Positions 55,992 to 64,000 of a stretch of DNA of 64,000 bases are shown here, piece after piece. The notes beneath the pieces were generated by a model, which did no database searches, had not been told where the DNA came from, and was given only the letters and a program-made list of their open reading frames with translations. Made by a program: the position numbers and the translations under genes. This DNA comes from Streptomyces sp. L-9-10 (lineage in GTDB: Bacteria > Actinomycetota > Actinomycetes > Streptomycetales > Streptomycetaceae), in NCBI RefSeq assembly GCF_004151105.1, contig NZ_PHRF01000050.1, forward strand, positions 1 through 64,000, read 5' to 3'. Every line of letters begins with the position of its first letter. Position 1 is the first letter of the stretch.

Positions 55992-57287
55992 GTCCGACAC
56001 CGACAGCGCGCGCGTCAGCAGCGGCGCCACCTGTTCGACCTGCCAGGCCCGCGCCCCGTGGCCCGCGAGCGCCTCCGCCACCTTCTCCACCGTCGGCTCG
56101 TGCGGCGGCTCCCAGCAGACCCGGCGCACCGTGTCCGGCGTGATCAGGTTCTCCTGCGGCATGTTCAGCCGCTCGGCCAGCTCCGAGACCGCCGCGCGGG
56201 CCGCCGACAGCCGGGCCGCCGCCTCCGGGTCCTTGTCCGCCCAGGAGCGCGGCGGCGGCGGTCCCGCCACCTGCTGCCCCGGCTGGGGCAGCTCCGTGTC
56301 GGGCAGCGCCCTGGCCCGGTCGACCGCCGCCTGCCACTGCTCCAGCTGCCGGCGTCCCATCCGGTGGCCGAAACCGGGCAGCGCGGTCAGCGCGTGCACG
56401 TTCACCGGCAGGGCCAGTGCCGCCTCGATGATCGCGGCGTCGCTCAGCACCTTGCCGGGGGAGACGTCGCGCCGCTGCGCGACCCGGTCGCGGGTGGTCC
56501 ACAGCTCCCGTACGACCGCCATCTGACGGCGGCGGCGCACCTTGTGCATCCCCGACGTACGGCGCCACGGGTCCTTGCGCGGGGGCGGCGGCGGGGCCGA
56601 GGCGATCGCGTCGAACTCCTGGTGAGCCCAGTCGAGCTTGCCCTGGCGGTCCAGTTCCTTCTCCAGCGCGTCCCGCAGATCGACGAGCAGCTCCACATCG
56701 AGCGCGGCGTAGCGCAGCCACGGCTCGGGGAGCGGACGGGTCGACCAGTCGACGGCGGAGTGGCCCTTCTCCAGGGCGTAGCCGAGGACGTTCTCGACCA
56801 TCGCCCCGAGGCCGACCCGGGGGAAGCCCGCCAGCCGGCCTGCCAGTTCCGTGTCGAACAGCCGGGTGGGCATCATGCCTATTTCGCGCAGACAGGGGAG
56901 ATCCTGTGTCGCCGCGTGCAGGATCCACTCGGTCCCGGCGAGCGCGTCGCCGAGACCGGAGAGATCGGGGCAGCCGACGGGATCGATCAGCGCCGAGCCC
57001 GCGCCCTCGCGGCGCAGCTGGACGAGATAGGCGCGCTGGCCGTACCGGTAACCGGACGCCCGCTCGGCGTCGACGGCCACGGGGCCGGTGCCCGCGGCGA
57101 AGGCCGCGATCACCTCGGCGAGCGCCTCATCGGTGGCAACCACCGGCGGAATGCCCTCGCGGGGCTCCAGCAAGGGAATCGGCGCCGAGTCGACGTCGTC
57201 CGGGGGCAGCGACATGAGCGGCTGCCGCCGCTGGCCCCCGGTGGTTCGCAGTGCTGGCTCTGCTGCGGTCTCTTGGGCGTCGGTCAC
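55989..57287 (-). CDS. rnd: Ribonuclease D
   Basis: A 432-residue 3'-5' exoribonuclease that trims tRNA and other small RNAs. The DEDD exonuclease domain (about 45-220) shows AVDAERASG (Asp and Glu), ATQDLPCL (Asp) and YAALDVELL (Tyr-x3-Asp). An HRDC domain follows at about 240-320. The start is a GTG at 57285-57287. It is separated from the response regulator upstream by a perfect palindrome. The gene family is clear; RNA targets are not. Confidence 0.92.
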   Translation of the reverse strand: MTDAQETAAEPALRTTGGQRRQPLMSLPPDDVDSAPIPLLEPREGIPPVVATDEALAEVIAAFAAGTGPVAVDAERASGYRYGQRAYLVQLRREGAGSALIDPVGCPDLSGLGDALAGTEWILHAATQDLPCLREIGMMPTRLFDTELAGRLAGFPRVGLGAMVENVLGYALEKGHSAVDWSTRPLPEPWLRYAALDVELLVDLRDALEKELDRQGKLDWAHQEFDAIASAPPPPPRKDPWRRTSGMHKVRRRRQMAVVRELWTTRDRVAQRRDVSPGKVLSDAAIIEAALALPVNVHALTALPGFGHRMGRRQLEQWQAAVDRARALPDTELPQPGQQVAGPPPPRSWADKDPEAAARLSAARAAVSELAERLNMPQENLITPDTVRRVCWEPPHEPTVEKVAEALAGHGARAWQVEQVAPLLTRALSVSD

Positions 57288-57314
57288 CTGTCAAGGGTAT
57301 CCGTGAACGGAAGG

Positions 57315-57346
57315 CGCCCGTCGACGGAACGTTCCGTCGACGGGCG
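57315..57346. terminator. Perfect 32-bp palindrome (terminator)
   Basis: The two 16-base halves (57315-57330 and 57331-57346) are fully complementary. It lies 17 bp before the response-regulator stop, on its downstream side, and upstream of the ribonuclease gene. Confidence 0.75.
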
Positions 57347-57363
57347 GTGGGGGCGAGAAGTGG

Positions 57364-58023
57364 TCAGTGGATGATTCCGGTACGGAGGGCCACGGCGACC
57401 ATCCCCGCCCGGTCGCCCGTGCCGAGCTTGCGCGCGATCCGGGCGAGATGGCTCTTGACGGTGAGTGCGGACAGGCCCATCGAGACGCCGATGGCCTTGT
57501 TGGACTGGCCTTCGGCGACCAGCCGGAGCACCTCGACCTCACGGCCGGAGAGCTCCCGGTAACCGCCCGGATGGCTCGGGGCGCCCGGAGGACGGCGGTG
57601 CATCCGCTGTCCGGCGCCGATGGGGGCGGCGCCGGGCCGGCCCGGGTGGCCGATGTTCGTACGGGTACCGGTGACGACATAGCCCTTGACGCCGCCCGCG
57701 AGGGCGTTGCGCACCGCGCCGATGTCATCGGCGGCGGAGAGGGCGAGGCCGTTGGGCCAGCCCGCGGCTCGGGTCTCGGACAGCAGGGTCAGCCCGGAAC
57801 CGTCGGGCAGGTGGACGTCGGCAACGCAGATGTCGCGTGGGTTGCCGACGCGGGGGCGGGCCTCCGCGATGGACGACGCCTCGATGACGTCACGTACTCC
57901 AAGGGCCCACAGGTGGCGGGTGACGGTGGAGCGGACGCGTGGGTCGGCCACGACGACCATGGCCGTCGGCTTGTTCGGGCGGTAGGCGACCAGGCTTGCG
58001 GGCTGCTCGAGGAGAACGGACAC
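57364..58023 (-). CDS. LuxR-type response regulator with atypical receiver
   Basis: A 219-residue regulator, GTG at 58023 behind AGGAGG; the longer upstream frame lacks a ribosome site. The receiver part (about 15-130) keeps an Asp in VADVHLPDGSG as possible phosphoacceptor, but only one N-terminal acidic residue (VVADPRVR) is obvious and the usual switch Lys is not in place (KGYVVTGT). The C-terminal LuxR helix-turn-helix (about 160-215) is normal: ELSGREVEVLRLVAEG and LTVKSHLARIARKLG. No sensor kinase lies beside it, so it may be an orphan or respond in another way. Confidence 0.85.
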   Translation of the reverse strand: MSVLLEQPASLVAYRPNKPTAMVVVADPRVRSTVTRHLWALGVRDVIEASSIAEARPRVGNPRDICVADVHLPDGSGLTLLSETRAAGWPNGLALSAADDIGAVRNALAGGVKGYVVTGTRTNIGHPGRPGAAPIGAGQRMHRRPPGAPSHPGGYRELSGREVEVLRLVAEGQSNKAIGVSMGLSALTVKSHLARIARKLGTGDRAGMVAVALRTGIIH

Positions 58024-58337
58024 CAGGCCTCCTGGGAAGGTGCGGGACGGGGCCGGCTCTGGGGATGAAGCCGGGGCGATCCGTGCTTGAAGGGTCATTG
58101 ACCTCTTCGGCAGCAATCCCGCCCGCCTTTAGAGAATGATCACGATTTGGTGAGTAACAATTCGGGCAATTCGGACGAGTGATCGATCATCCTACGACTG
58201 GCCCCACCCGTGGCGGTGCGGTGAGGGGCCGTCAGCGTCGTCGTGGCCGTCGGTATCGGGCGGCATCGGCGGGATGCGGGGGTATCGCCGGCTCCCGTGC
58301 GACGGCGGGATCGGAAGGGGCCCGAGGGGGAGTGCTG
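58024..58337. other. 314-bp spacer upstream of the response regulator
   Basis: No gene is supported. TGATCGATCA (58180-58189), a perfect 10-bp palindrome, lies in an AT-richer stretch (58130-58190) that probably holds the regulator's promoter; nothing more specific was read. Confidence 0.4.
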
Positions 58338-59027
58338 TCAGGACACCTGCGGTCCGCGCCGCTGGGGCAGTGAGACCACACCCGCGCCGGCGCCCTGGTC
58401 CGCCGCGCCCGCGGCCGGTCCCGTCGTGGCGGGCGGCAGCCCCGCGATCTGGCAGAGCAGATCGCACCAGCCCGCCAGATGCGCCGCCGCGTCGGGCACC
58501 CCGCCCCGGCCCTCGCGCGGAGTCCAGGACGCGCGGATCTCGATCTGGGTGGCGGGCCGGCGCTCGGAAAGGCCGCCGAAGTAGTGCGACCCGGCGCGTG
58601 TGACGGTGCCGCTGGCCTCCCCGTACGACAGTCCGCGCGCCTCCAGCGCACCGGTCAGCCACGACCAGCAGACCTCGGGCAGCAACGGGTCGGCCGCCAT
58701 CTCCGGCTCCAGCTCCGCCCGTACGAGCGTCACCAGCCGGAAGGCGCCCTGCCAGGCGTCGTGTCCCGCCGGGTCGTGGAGCAGGATGAGCCGGCCGTCC
58801 GCGAGATCGTCGTCGCCGTCGACGACCGCCGCCTCCAGGGCGTACGCGTACGGTGCCAGCCGCTTGGGCGGCGGTGTCGGGTCGACCTCGATCTCGGGAC
58901 GCAGCCGCGCCGTTCGCAGTGCTTCGACCGCCGAACGGAACGCGGCGGGACCGGAATCCCCCTCCGCGCCCCCCGTTCCCTCGGTGCCGTTGGAATGATC
59001 GGAAAACTGTCCCTGAGCCGCAGCCAT
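58338..59027 (-). CDS. DUF3000 protein
   Basis: A 229-residue actinobacterial protein of unknown function from the ATG at 59027. There is no ribosome site; instead AGAGTA (59035-59040), which reads TACTCT on the coding strand, sits 7 bp before the ATG, the arrangement of a leaderless transcript. The conserved core (about 30-190, with Trp-rich RASWTPREG and [17 protein letters not shown]) fits DUF3000. The N-terminal tail is Gly/Ser/Thr-rich. It is divergent from hemE, as in other Streptomyces (from memory). Confidence 0.8.
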   Translation of the reverse strand: MAAAQGQFSDHSNGTEGTGGAEGDSGPAAFRSAVEALRTARLRPEIEVDPTPPPKRLAPYAYALEAAVVDGDDDLADGRLILLHDPAGHDAWQGAFRLVTLVRAELEPEMAADPLLPEVCWSWLTGALEARGLSYGEASGTVTRAGSHYFGGLSERRPATQIEIRASWTPREGRGGVPDAAAHLAGWCDLLCQIAGLPPATTGPAAGAADQGAGAGVVSLPQRRGPQVS

Positions 59028-59034
59028 GCGGGGA

Positions 59035-59040
59035 AGAGTA
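59035..59040 (-). promoter_or_regulatory. -10 of a probable leaderless DUF3000 transcript
   Basis: TACTCT on the minus strand, 7 bp before the ATG at 59027, would place transcription start at or next to the A of the start codon. No good -35 hexamer is seen. Confidence 0.4.
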
Positions 59041-59118
59041 GGCGGAACGCGCGTCTCGCGCAGGGAAGGACACCCGGGCCGGGGCAGCGGCTTCCCCGTA
59101 CATGCGAAGATTCTGGGC

Positions 59119-60183
59119 GTGAGCGCCATTGACCGCCCCTCGGGCCAGCAGACGAAGACGTACGAATCGCCCTTCATGAAGGCGTGCAGGCGTGAACCGG
59201 TGCCGCACACACCGGTCTGGTTCATGCGGCAGGCGGGGCGCTCGCTGCCGGAGTATCTGAAGGTGCGCGAGGGGATTCCGATGCTGGAGTCCTGCATGCG
59301 GCCCGAGCTGGTCACCGAGATCACCCTCCAGCCGGTACGGCGCCACAAGGTCGACGCCGCGATCTACTTCAGCGACATCGTCGTCCCCCTCAAGGCCATC
59401 GGCCTCGACCTCGACATCAAGCCCGGGATCGGTCCCGTCGTCGCCGAGCCGATCCGGACCCGCGGCGATCTCGCCCGGCTGCGCGATCTCACCCCGGACG
59501 ACGTCTCGTACGTCACCGAAGCGATCGGCATGCTCACGGGCGAGCTGGGCGCCACCCCGCTCATCGGCTTCGCCGGCGCGCCGTTCACGCTCGCCAGCTA
59601 TCTCGTGGAGGGCGGCCCGTCCCGCAACCACGAGCACACCAAGGCGATGATGTACGGCGACCCGGAGCTGTGGGCGGATCTCCTCGACCGGCTCGCGGAC
59701 ATCACCTCCGCCTTCCTCAAGGTGCAGATCGAGGCGGGCGCGAGCGCCGTGCAGCTCTTCGACTCATGGGTGGGCGCCCTGGCCCCCGCCGACTACCGCC
59801 GTTCCGTGCTGCCCGCCTCGGCGAAGGTCTTCGACGCCGTCGCCCCGTACGGCGTGCCGCGCATCCACTTCGGGGTCGGTACGGGCGAACTGCTCGGGCT
59901 CATGGGCGAGGCCGGCGCGGATGTCGTCGGCGTCGACTGGCGGGTCCCGCTGGACGAGGCGGCCCGCCGCGTCGGCCCCGGCAAGGCGCTCCAGGGCAAC
60001 CTCGACCCGGCCGTGCTCTTCGCCCCCCCGGCGGCGGTGGAGACCAAGGCCCGCGAGGTGCTGGACGCGGCGGCCGGTCTGGAGGGCCATGTCTTCAATC
60101 TCGGCCATGGGGTGCTGCCGAGCATGGACCCGGACGCCCTGACCCGGCTCGTGGAGTACGTCCACACCCGGACCGCCCGCTGA
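59119..60183 (+). CDS. hemE: Uroporphyrinogen III decarboxylase
   Basis: A 354-residue cytoplasmic enzyme that removes four carboxylates from uroporphyrinogen III to form coproporphyrinogen III. The GTG at 59119 lacks a ribosome site, so translation may be leaderless; an upstream start in the same frame is not supported. The N-terminal signature [16 protein letters not shown] and the active-site Asp in [13 protein letters not shown] are visible, as is [17 protein letters not shown]. It stands with the partial hemY/hemG gene in this region. Confidence 0.95.
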   Translation: MSAIDRPSGQQTKTYESPFMKACRREPVPHTPVWFMRQAGRSLPEYLKVREGIPMLESCMRPELVTEITLQPVRRHKVDAAIYFSDIVVPLKAIGLDLDIKPGIGPVVAEPIRTRGDLARLRDLTPDDVSYVTEAIGMLTGELGATPLIGFAGAPFTLASYLVEGGPSRNHEHTKAMMYGDPELWADLLDRLADITSAFLKVQIEAGASAVQLFDSWVGALAPADYRRSVLPASAKVFDAVAPYGVPRIHFGVGTGELLGLMGEAGADVVGVDWRVPLDEAARRVGPGKALQGNLDPAVLFAPPAAVETKAREVLDAAAGLEGHVFNLGHGVLPSMDPDALTRLVEYVHTRTAR

Positions 60184-60198
60184 GCGACCGGTCCGCGG

Positions 60199-61578
60199 CT
60201 ACACCCCCGCCTTCCGTACCGTCGTCGTCGCCTTGCGCGCGGCGACCAGCACCGGGTCCCAGACCGGGGAGAACGGCGGGGCGTAGCCCAGGTCCAGGGT
60301 GGTCATCGCCTCCACCGTCATCCCGGCCGTCAGCGCCACCGCCGCGATGTCCACCCGCTTCGCCGCGCCCTCGCGGCCGACGATCTGCGTGCCCAGCAGC
60401 CGGCCCGTACGGCGCTCCGCGAGCATCTTCACCGTCATGAAGGCGGCGCCGGGGTAGTACCCGGCGCTGTTGGTGGACTCGATGGTCGCGGTGACGTACT
60501 GGAGGCCCGCCCGGTGGGCGTCCTTCTCCCGCAGCCCGGTCCTGGCGATCTCCAGGTCGCAGACCTTGCTGACGGCCGTACCGACCACCCCGGGGAAGAT
60601 CGCGTAGCCGCCGCCGGCGTTCGCGCCGATGATCTGGCCGTGCTTGTTCGCGTGGGTGCCCAGCGGGATGTGCCGGGTCGAGCCCGAGACCAGGTCGAAG
60701 ACCTCCACGCAGTCCCCGCCCGCCCAGATGTTCTCGTGGCCGCGCACCCGCATCGCCAGATCGGTGAGCAGCCCCCCGTGCGGCCCGAGGGGCAGTCCCG
60801 CGGCGCGGGCGAGGGCGGTCTCCGGCTCCACGCCGATGCCGAGTACGACGACATCGGCCAAGTACTCGGCGGCGTCGGTGACCACGGCCCGTACCCGGCC
60901 GTCCGCGCCGGTGCGGATGCCGGTGACCGCCGTGCCGCCCACCGTGGTGATGCCCATCCCGGCCATCGCCTCCTGGACCAGCCGGCCCATGTCGGGATCG
61001 AGCGTCGCCATCGGCTGATCGTCGCGGTACACCACGGTGACCCGATAGCCGCGCTTCAGCAGCGCTTCCGCCATCTCCACACCGATATAGCCCGCGCCGA
61101 CGACGACCGCCTGCCGGCCCTCGGTGGCGCCGAGGGCGTCCAGCAGCGCCTGGCCGTCGTCGAGGTTCTGCACGCCGTGCACGCCCGGCGCGTTGATCCC
61201 GGGCAGCGGTGGGCGCACCGGGCGGGCGCCCGTCGCGACGACGAGCTTGTCGAAGCCGGTCCAGCTCTCCGTACCGTCGGCGAGATCACGTACGCGCACC
61301 CGCTGCCCGGCCACGTCGATCTCCATGGCCTCCGTGCGCATCCGCAGATCGATGGCGCGTGCGCGGTGTTCCTCGGGCGTACGGGCGATCAGGTCATCGG
61401 GCCCGGGAACGTCCCCGCCCACCCAGTACGGAATGCCGCACGCGGAGTAGGAGGTGAAGTGGCCGCGCTCGAACGCGACGATCTCCAACTCCTCCGGGCC
61501 CCTGAGCCTGCGGGCCTGCGACGCGGCGGACATGCCCGCCGCGTCGCCGCCGATGACCACCATGCGCTCCGCCGCCAT
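60199..61578 (-). CDS. FAD/NAD(P)-dependent disulfide reductase (CoA-disulfide reductase/Nox type)
   Basis: A 459-residue flavoprotein. The FAD-binding GGDAAGMSAA is at the N-terminus, followed by YSACGIPYWVGG with the single redox Cys of the CoA-disulfide reductase and NADH oxidase family. The NAD(P) motif VVVGAGYIGVEMAEALL is near residue 163. The C-terminal dimer domain ends normally. Actinobacteria mainly use mycothiol, so the true disulfide or oxidant substrate is open. The ATG at 61578 has GAGAGGGG upstream. The DUF4349 gene lies 57 bp upstream on the same strand. Confidence 0.88.
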   Translation of the reverse strand: MAAERMVVIGGDAAGMSAASQARRLRGPEELEIVAFERGHFTSYSACGIPYWVGGDVPGPDDLIARTPEEHRARAIDLRMRTEAMEIDVAGQRVRVRDLADGTESWTGFDKLVVATGARPVRPPLPGINAPGVHGVQNLDDGQALLDALGATEGRQAVVVGAGYIGVEMAEALLKRGYRVTVVYRDDQPMATLDPDMGRLVQEAMAGMGITTVGGTAVTGIRTGADGRVRAVVTDAAEYLADVVVLGIGVEPETALARAAGLPLGPHGGLLTDLAMRVRGHENIWAGGDCVEVFDLVSGSTRHIPLGTHANKHGQIIGANAGGGYAIFPGVVGTAVSKVCDLEIARTGLREKDAHRAGLQYVTATIESTNSAGYYPGAAFMTVKMLAERRTGRLLGTQIVGREGAAKRVDIAAVALTAGMTVEAMTTLDLGYAPPFSPVWDPVLVAARKATTTVRKAGV

Positions 61579-61635
61579 TGCGCGCCCCTCTCGCTTCCGT
61601 GTTTCCAGGGGGAACGCTACGCGGACGGATCCGGA

Positions 61636-62622
61636 TCAGTGCTCGGGTGTCCTCCGGGCGGTGGGCCTGTCGGGTTCGGGCGAGGGCTCGTCCCCGGGCG
61701 TGTGCGCGGGGGTGGGCCAGGGCGGGGGTACGGGCTCCGGCCTGCGGGGCAGCCGGCCGCGTACCAGCCGCCACAGCAGATAGAGCACCGCGAGCACGGC
61801 GGCGAACGGGGCCACCGCACCGATCACCACCGCGATCCACCGCACCGTCACGGTCAGCGCGTCCCAGCCGCCGCCCAGCGCGTCCAGGAACCCGGGATCG
61901 TCCTCCTCCTTCTCCTTCGTGACGGCCGGAGTCTCGGTGAGCTCCAGTGTGATGGTGGCCAGGGTGGTGCGGTCCTTGAGCGACGCCTGCTGGGCGAGCA
62001 GCGACTCCAGATCGGCCTGACGCGTACTCAACTCGCCCTCCAGCGACACCACATCGCTGAGTCGCGTCGCCTGGTCCATCAACTCCCTCACACGCGCGAC
62101 GCTCGCCCGCTGCGAGGCGATCCTGCTGTTCACGTCGACGACCTGGTCGGTGACGTCCTTCGCGTTGGCCTTGCGCGCCAGCAGCGTGCCGGTGCCCGCC
62201 AGTTCGGCCAGGACGTCGTCGTACGCGTCCTGCGGCACCCGCAGCACGATGCGCGAGCCGACATGGTCGCCACCGATCCGCTCGGTGGACTCGTCCTCGA
62301 CGAGACCGCCGGAGCCGACGGCCGCGGACCGCGCCGTGGCCAGCGCCTTCTCCGTGTTCTTGACGCGCACGGTGAGTTCGGCGGTGCGGATCACATGCGT
62401 ACCGGCTTGCGCGGGCCGCTGCTCGGCGTCCGCCCCCTCGCTGCCGGACGCCGGCGCACCGGCCCCCGACGGGGCGTCCGCCGCGTCCGCCTGCCCCTCC
62501 CGCACCGGTTTCGCGGCGCTGTCCGCCGCCGACTTGTTCGCACCGCCATCGGAGGCGCTGCATCCGGCGAGAGCGAGTGAGACGGTGAGTAGTGCTGCCG
62601 CGAATGCTGGCATCGCGCGCAT
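61636..62622 (-). CDS. DUF4349 lipoprotein
   Basis: A 328-residue predicted lipoprotein from the ATG at 62622, with signal and lipobox LAGC at about residues 19-22. The DUF4349 core (about 75-265) includes IRTAELTVRVKNTEKALA and a long coiled-coil-like stretch (VNSRIASQRASVARVRELM to LESLLAQQASLKD). A transmembrane segment follows near 275, then a Pro-rich cytoplasmic tail. Function unknown; such proteins sit at the envelope. It is divergent from hemY. Confidence 0.85.
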   Translation of the reverse strand: MRAMPAFAAALLTVSLALAGCSASDGGANKSAADSAAKPVREGQADAADAPSGAGAPASGSEGADAEQRPAQAGTHVIRTAELTVRVKNTEKALATARSAAVGSGGLVEDESTERIGGDHVGSRIVLRVPQDAYDDVLAELAGTGTLLARKANAKDVTDQVVDVNSRIASQRASVARVRELMDQATRLSDVVSLEGELSTRQADLESLLAQQASLKDRTTLATITLELTETPAVTKEKEEDDPGFLDALGGGWDALTVTVRWIAVVIGAVAPFAAVLAVLYLLWRLVRGRLPRRPEPVPPPWPTPAHTPGDEPSPEPDRPTARRTPEH

Positions 62623-62765
62623 GTCGGCCCCCCAGGGACGGTTGATGAGAGTGTGCTGACGGTTCGACGTGTGAGGCCCGTGCACGGATGCTCATCCACG
62701 GTTCCGAAGCGGTCACGGTCGGGACTCGTTATGGAACGTCCATGACGGTTTGAGAGAGTGGGGGC

Positions 62766-64000
62766 ATGGAGTCGAGCGCGCAGCATGTGGACACGCACAC
62801 AGGCCATGTCGTGGTCGTCGGGGGCGGTATCGCCGGTCTCGCCGCCGCGCACCGACTGCTGGGCGCCGGGGTCCGGGTGACGCTGCTGGAGGCCACCGCC
62901 CGGCTCGGCGGCAAGCTGCGGACCGGCGAGATCGAGGGCGCGCCCGTCGACCTCGGGGCCGAGTCGATGCTCGCGCGTCGGCCCGAGGGCGTCGACCTGG
63001 CCGAGGCCGTCGGGCTCGGGGAGCTGCTCCAGCCGCCCACCGCCACCACCGCATCGGTGTGGTCGCGCGGGGAGCTGCGACCCATGCCCAGGGGCCATGT
63101 GATGGGCGTGCCGGGCGACCCGGCCGCACTCGCGGGGCTGCTCTCCGACGAAGGGCTGGCCAGGATCGCCCGTGAGCCGGAACTGCCGCCCACCGAGGTC
63201 GGCGACGATGTCGCGGTCGGCGAGTACGTCGCCGAGCGGCTCGGCCGCGAGGTCGTCGACCGGCTGGTGGAACCGCTGCTCGGCGGGGTCTACGCGGGCG
63301 ACGCGTACCGCATCTCCATGAAGGCGGCCGTCCCCCAGCTCTTCGACATCGCCAGAACCCATGACTCGCTGCTGGCCGGTGTGCGCGACGTCCAGGCCGC
63401 GGCCGCGGCCCGGCAGCGCGACGGCGGAGCGCCGGCCGCGGTCTTCGCCGGCATCGCCGGCGGCGTGGGCAGACTGCCGGGCGCCGTCGCGGACGCCGTA
63501 CGGGCCGGCGGCGGCGAGATCCTCACGGAGACGCCCGTGCTCGGCCTCCGGCGCACCCCCGACGGCTGGCGGATCCGCACCGAGCGGCGCACCCTGGACG
63601 CCGATGGCGTCGTGCTGGCCACCCCCGCGTGGTCCGCCTCGGCGCTGCTGTCCGACGAGTCACCGGCCGCGGCCGCCGAACTCGCCACGGTCGAGTACGC
63701 CTCGATGGCGCTGGTCACGATGGCGTTCCGGCGCGCCGATCTCGGCGCGATGCCGTCCGGCAGCGGCTTTCTCGTACCGCCCGTGGACGGCCGCACGATC
63801 AAGGCGTCCACCTTCTCCACCCGGAAGTGGGGGTGGGTCGCGGATGCCGCGCCCGGTCTCTTCCTCCTGCGCACCTCCATCGGACGGTACGGCGAGGAGG
63901 AGCAACTGGAGCGCGAGGACGCCGATCTCGTCGGCGTCTCGCTGCACGACCTCGGCGACGCGGTCGGGCTCACCGCGAAGCCGGTGGCCACCGAAGTGAC
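62766..64000 (+). CDS. hemY: Protoporphyrinogen/coproporphyrinogen oxidase, HemY type (3' end outside window)
   Basis: The first 411 codons of a flavin oxidase; the C-terminus lies beyond the window. The FAD motif VVVGGGIAGLAAAHRL starts at about residue 16, then EATARLGGKLRTGEIEG and DLGAESMLARRPEG, typical of HemY. In Actinobacteria this enzyme (also called hemG or CgoX) oxidises coproporphyrinogen III to coproporphyrin III in the coproporphyrin-dependent heme route. The ATG at 62766 follows a GAGAGAGTGGGGG stretch. Confidence 0.92.
   Translation, partial: MESSAQHVDTHTGHVVVVGGGIAGLAAAHRLLGAGVRVTLLEATARLGGKLRTGEIEGAPVDLGAESMLARRPEGVDLAEAVGLGELLQPPTATTASVWSRGELRPMPRGHVMGVPGDPAALAGLLSDEGLARIAREPELPPTEVGDDVAVGEYVAERLGREVVDRLVEPLLGGVYAGDAYRISMKAAVPQLFDIARTHDSLLAGVRDVQAAAAARQRDGGAPAAVFAGIAGGVGRLPGAVADAVRAGGGEILTETPVLGLRRTPDGWRIRTERRTLDADGVVLATPAWSASALLSDESPAAAAELATVEYASMALVTMAFRRADLGAMPSGSGFLVPPVDGRTIKASTFSTRKWGWVADAAPGLFLLRTSIGRYGEEEQLEREDADLVGVSLHDLGDAVGLTAKPVATEV

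Overview
The window is chromosomal DNA of a Streptomyces or very close relative. It is GC-rich throughout, with GTG/TTG starts, ATGA/GTGA stop-start overlaps, Tat-exported lipoproteins, sugar importers without their own ATPase, and rare TTA (bldA) codons. From memory of S. coelicolor, much of the gene order matches the chromosomal stretch from murA2 (about SCO5998) through acnA, the NgcEFG-type importer, rok7B7, xylFGH, dxs, fadB-fadA and a ribonuclease D to hemE and hemG/hemY. No tRNA, rRNA, CRISPR array, transposase or prophage gene was seen.

1-6853: the start of a TadE/Flp-like exported protein, a large secreted S8 protease, a 66-codon gene that looks like an orphan linaridin (RiPP) precursor behind a perfect Crp-type site, and a fused XRE-MurA protein with a palindromic operator just ahead of its start. 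7046-25609: a block that, to my recollection, is absent between murA2 and acnA in S. coelicolor. It holds a PhoD phosphatase and a glycoside-use cluster: GH78 rhamnosidase, solute-binding lipoprotein, two permeases and a GH106-like enzyme, then two FGGY kinases, a 2-hydroxyacid dehydrogenase, a DeoR regulator and a histidine phosphatase around a divergent promoter with a 21-bp repeated operator. Several short tandem repeats lie between these genes.

25718-32162: aconitase with a palindrome and an iron-box-like site upstream, then a TTA-containing pair of small genes and a STAND (NB-ARC-TPR) ATPase. 32181-44904: sugar uptake and its control. A secreted GH92 alpha-mannosidase diverges from ngcEFG, which has a DasR-type dre element; rok7B7 and xylFGH follow. 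Strong hairpins sit after both binding-protein genes of this region (ngcE, xylF), which suggests graded expression of binding protein over permease.

45070-64000: mostly core genes: dxs, an APC amino acid permease, a GT39-type membrane protein whose tail overlaps a convergent NYN-domain gene, a beta-propeller-like protein, fadB-fadA, ribonuclease D, a LuxR-type response regulator, a DUF3000 protein divergent from hemE, a flavin disulfide reductase, a DUF4349 lipoprotein and the start of hemY/hemG. In the window, extracellular glycosidases (GH92, GH78, GH106-like) supply sugars to ABC importers that probably share the general ATPase MsiK encoded elsewhere, while acnA, fadAB, dxs and hem genes serve central metabolism.
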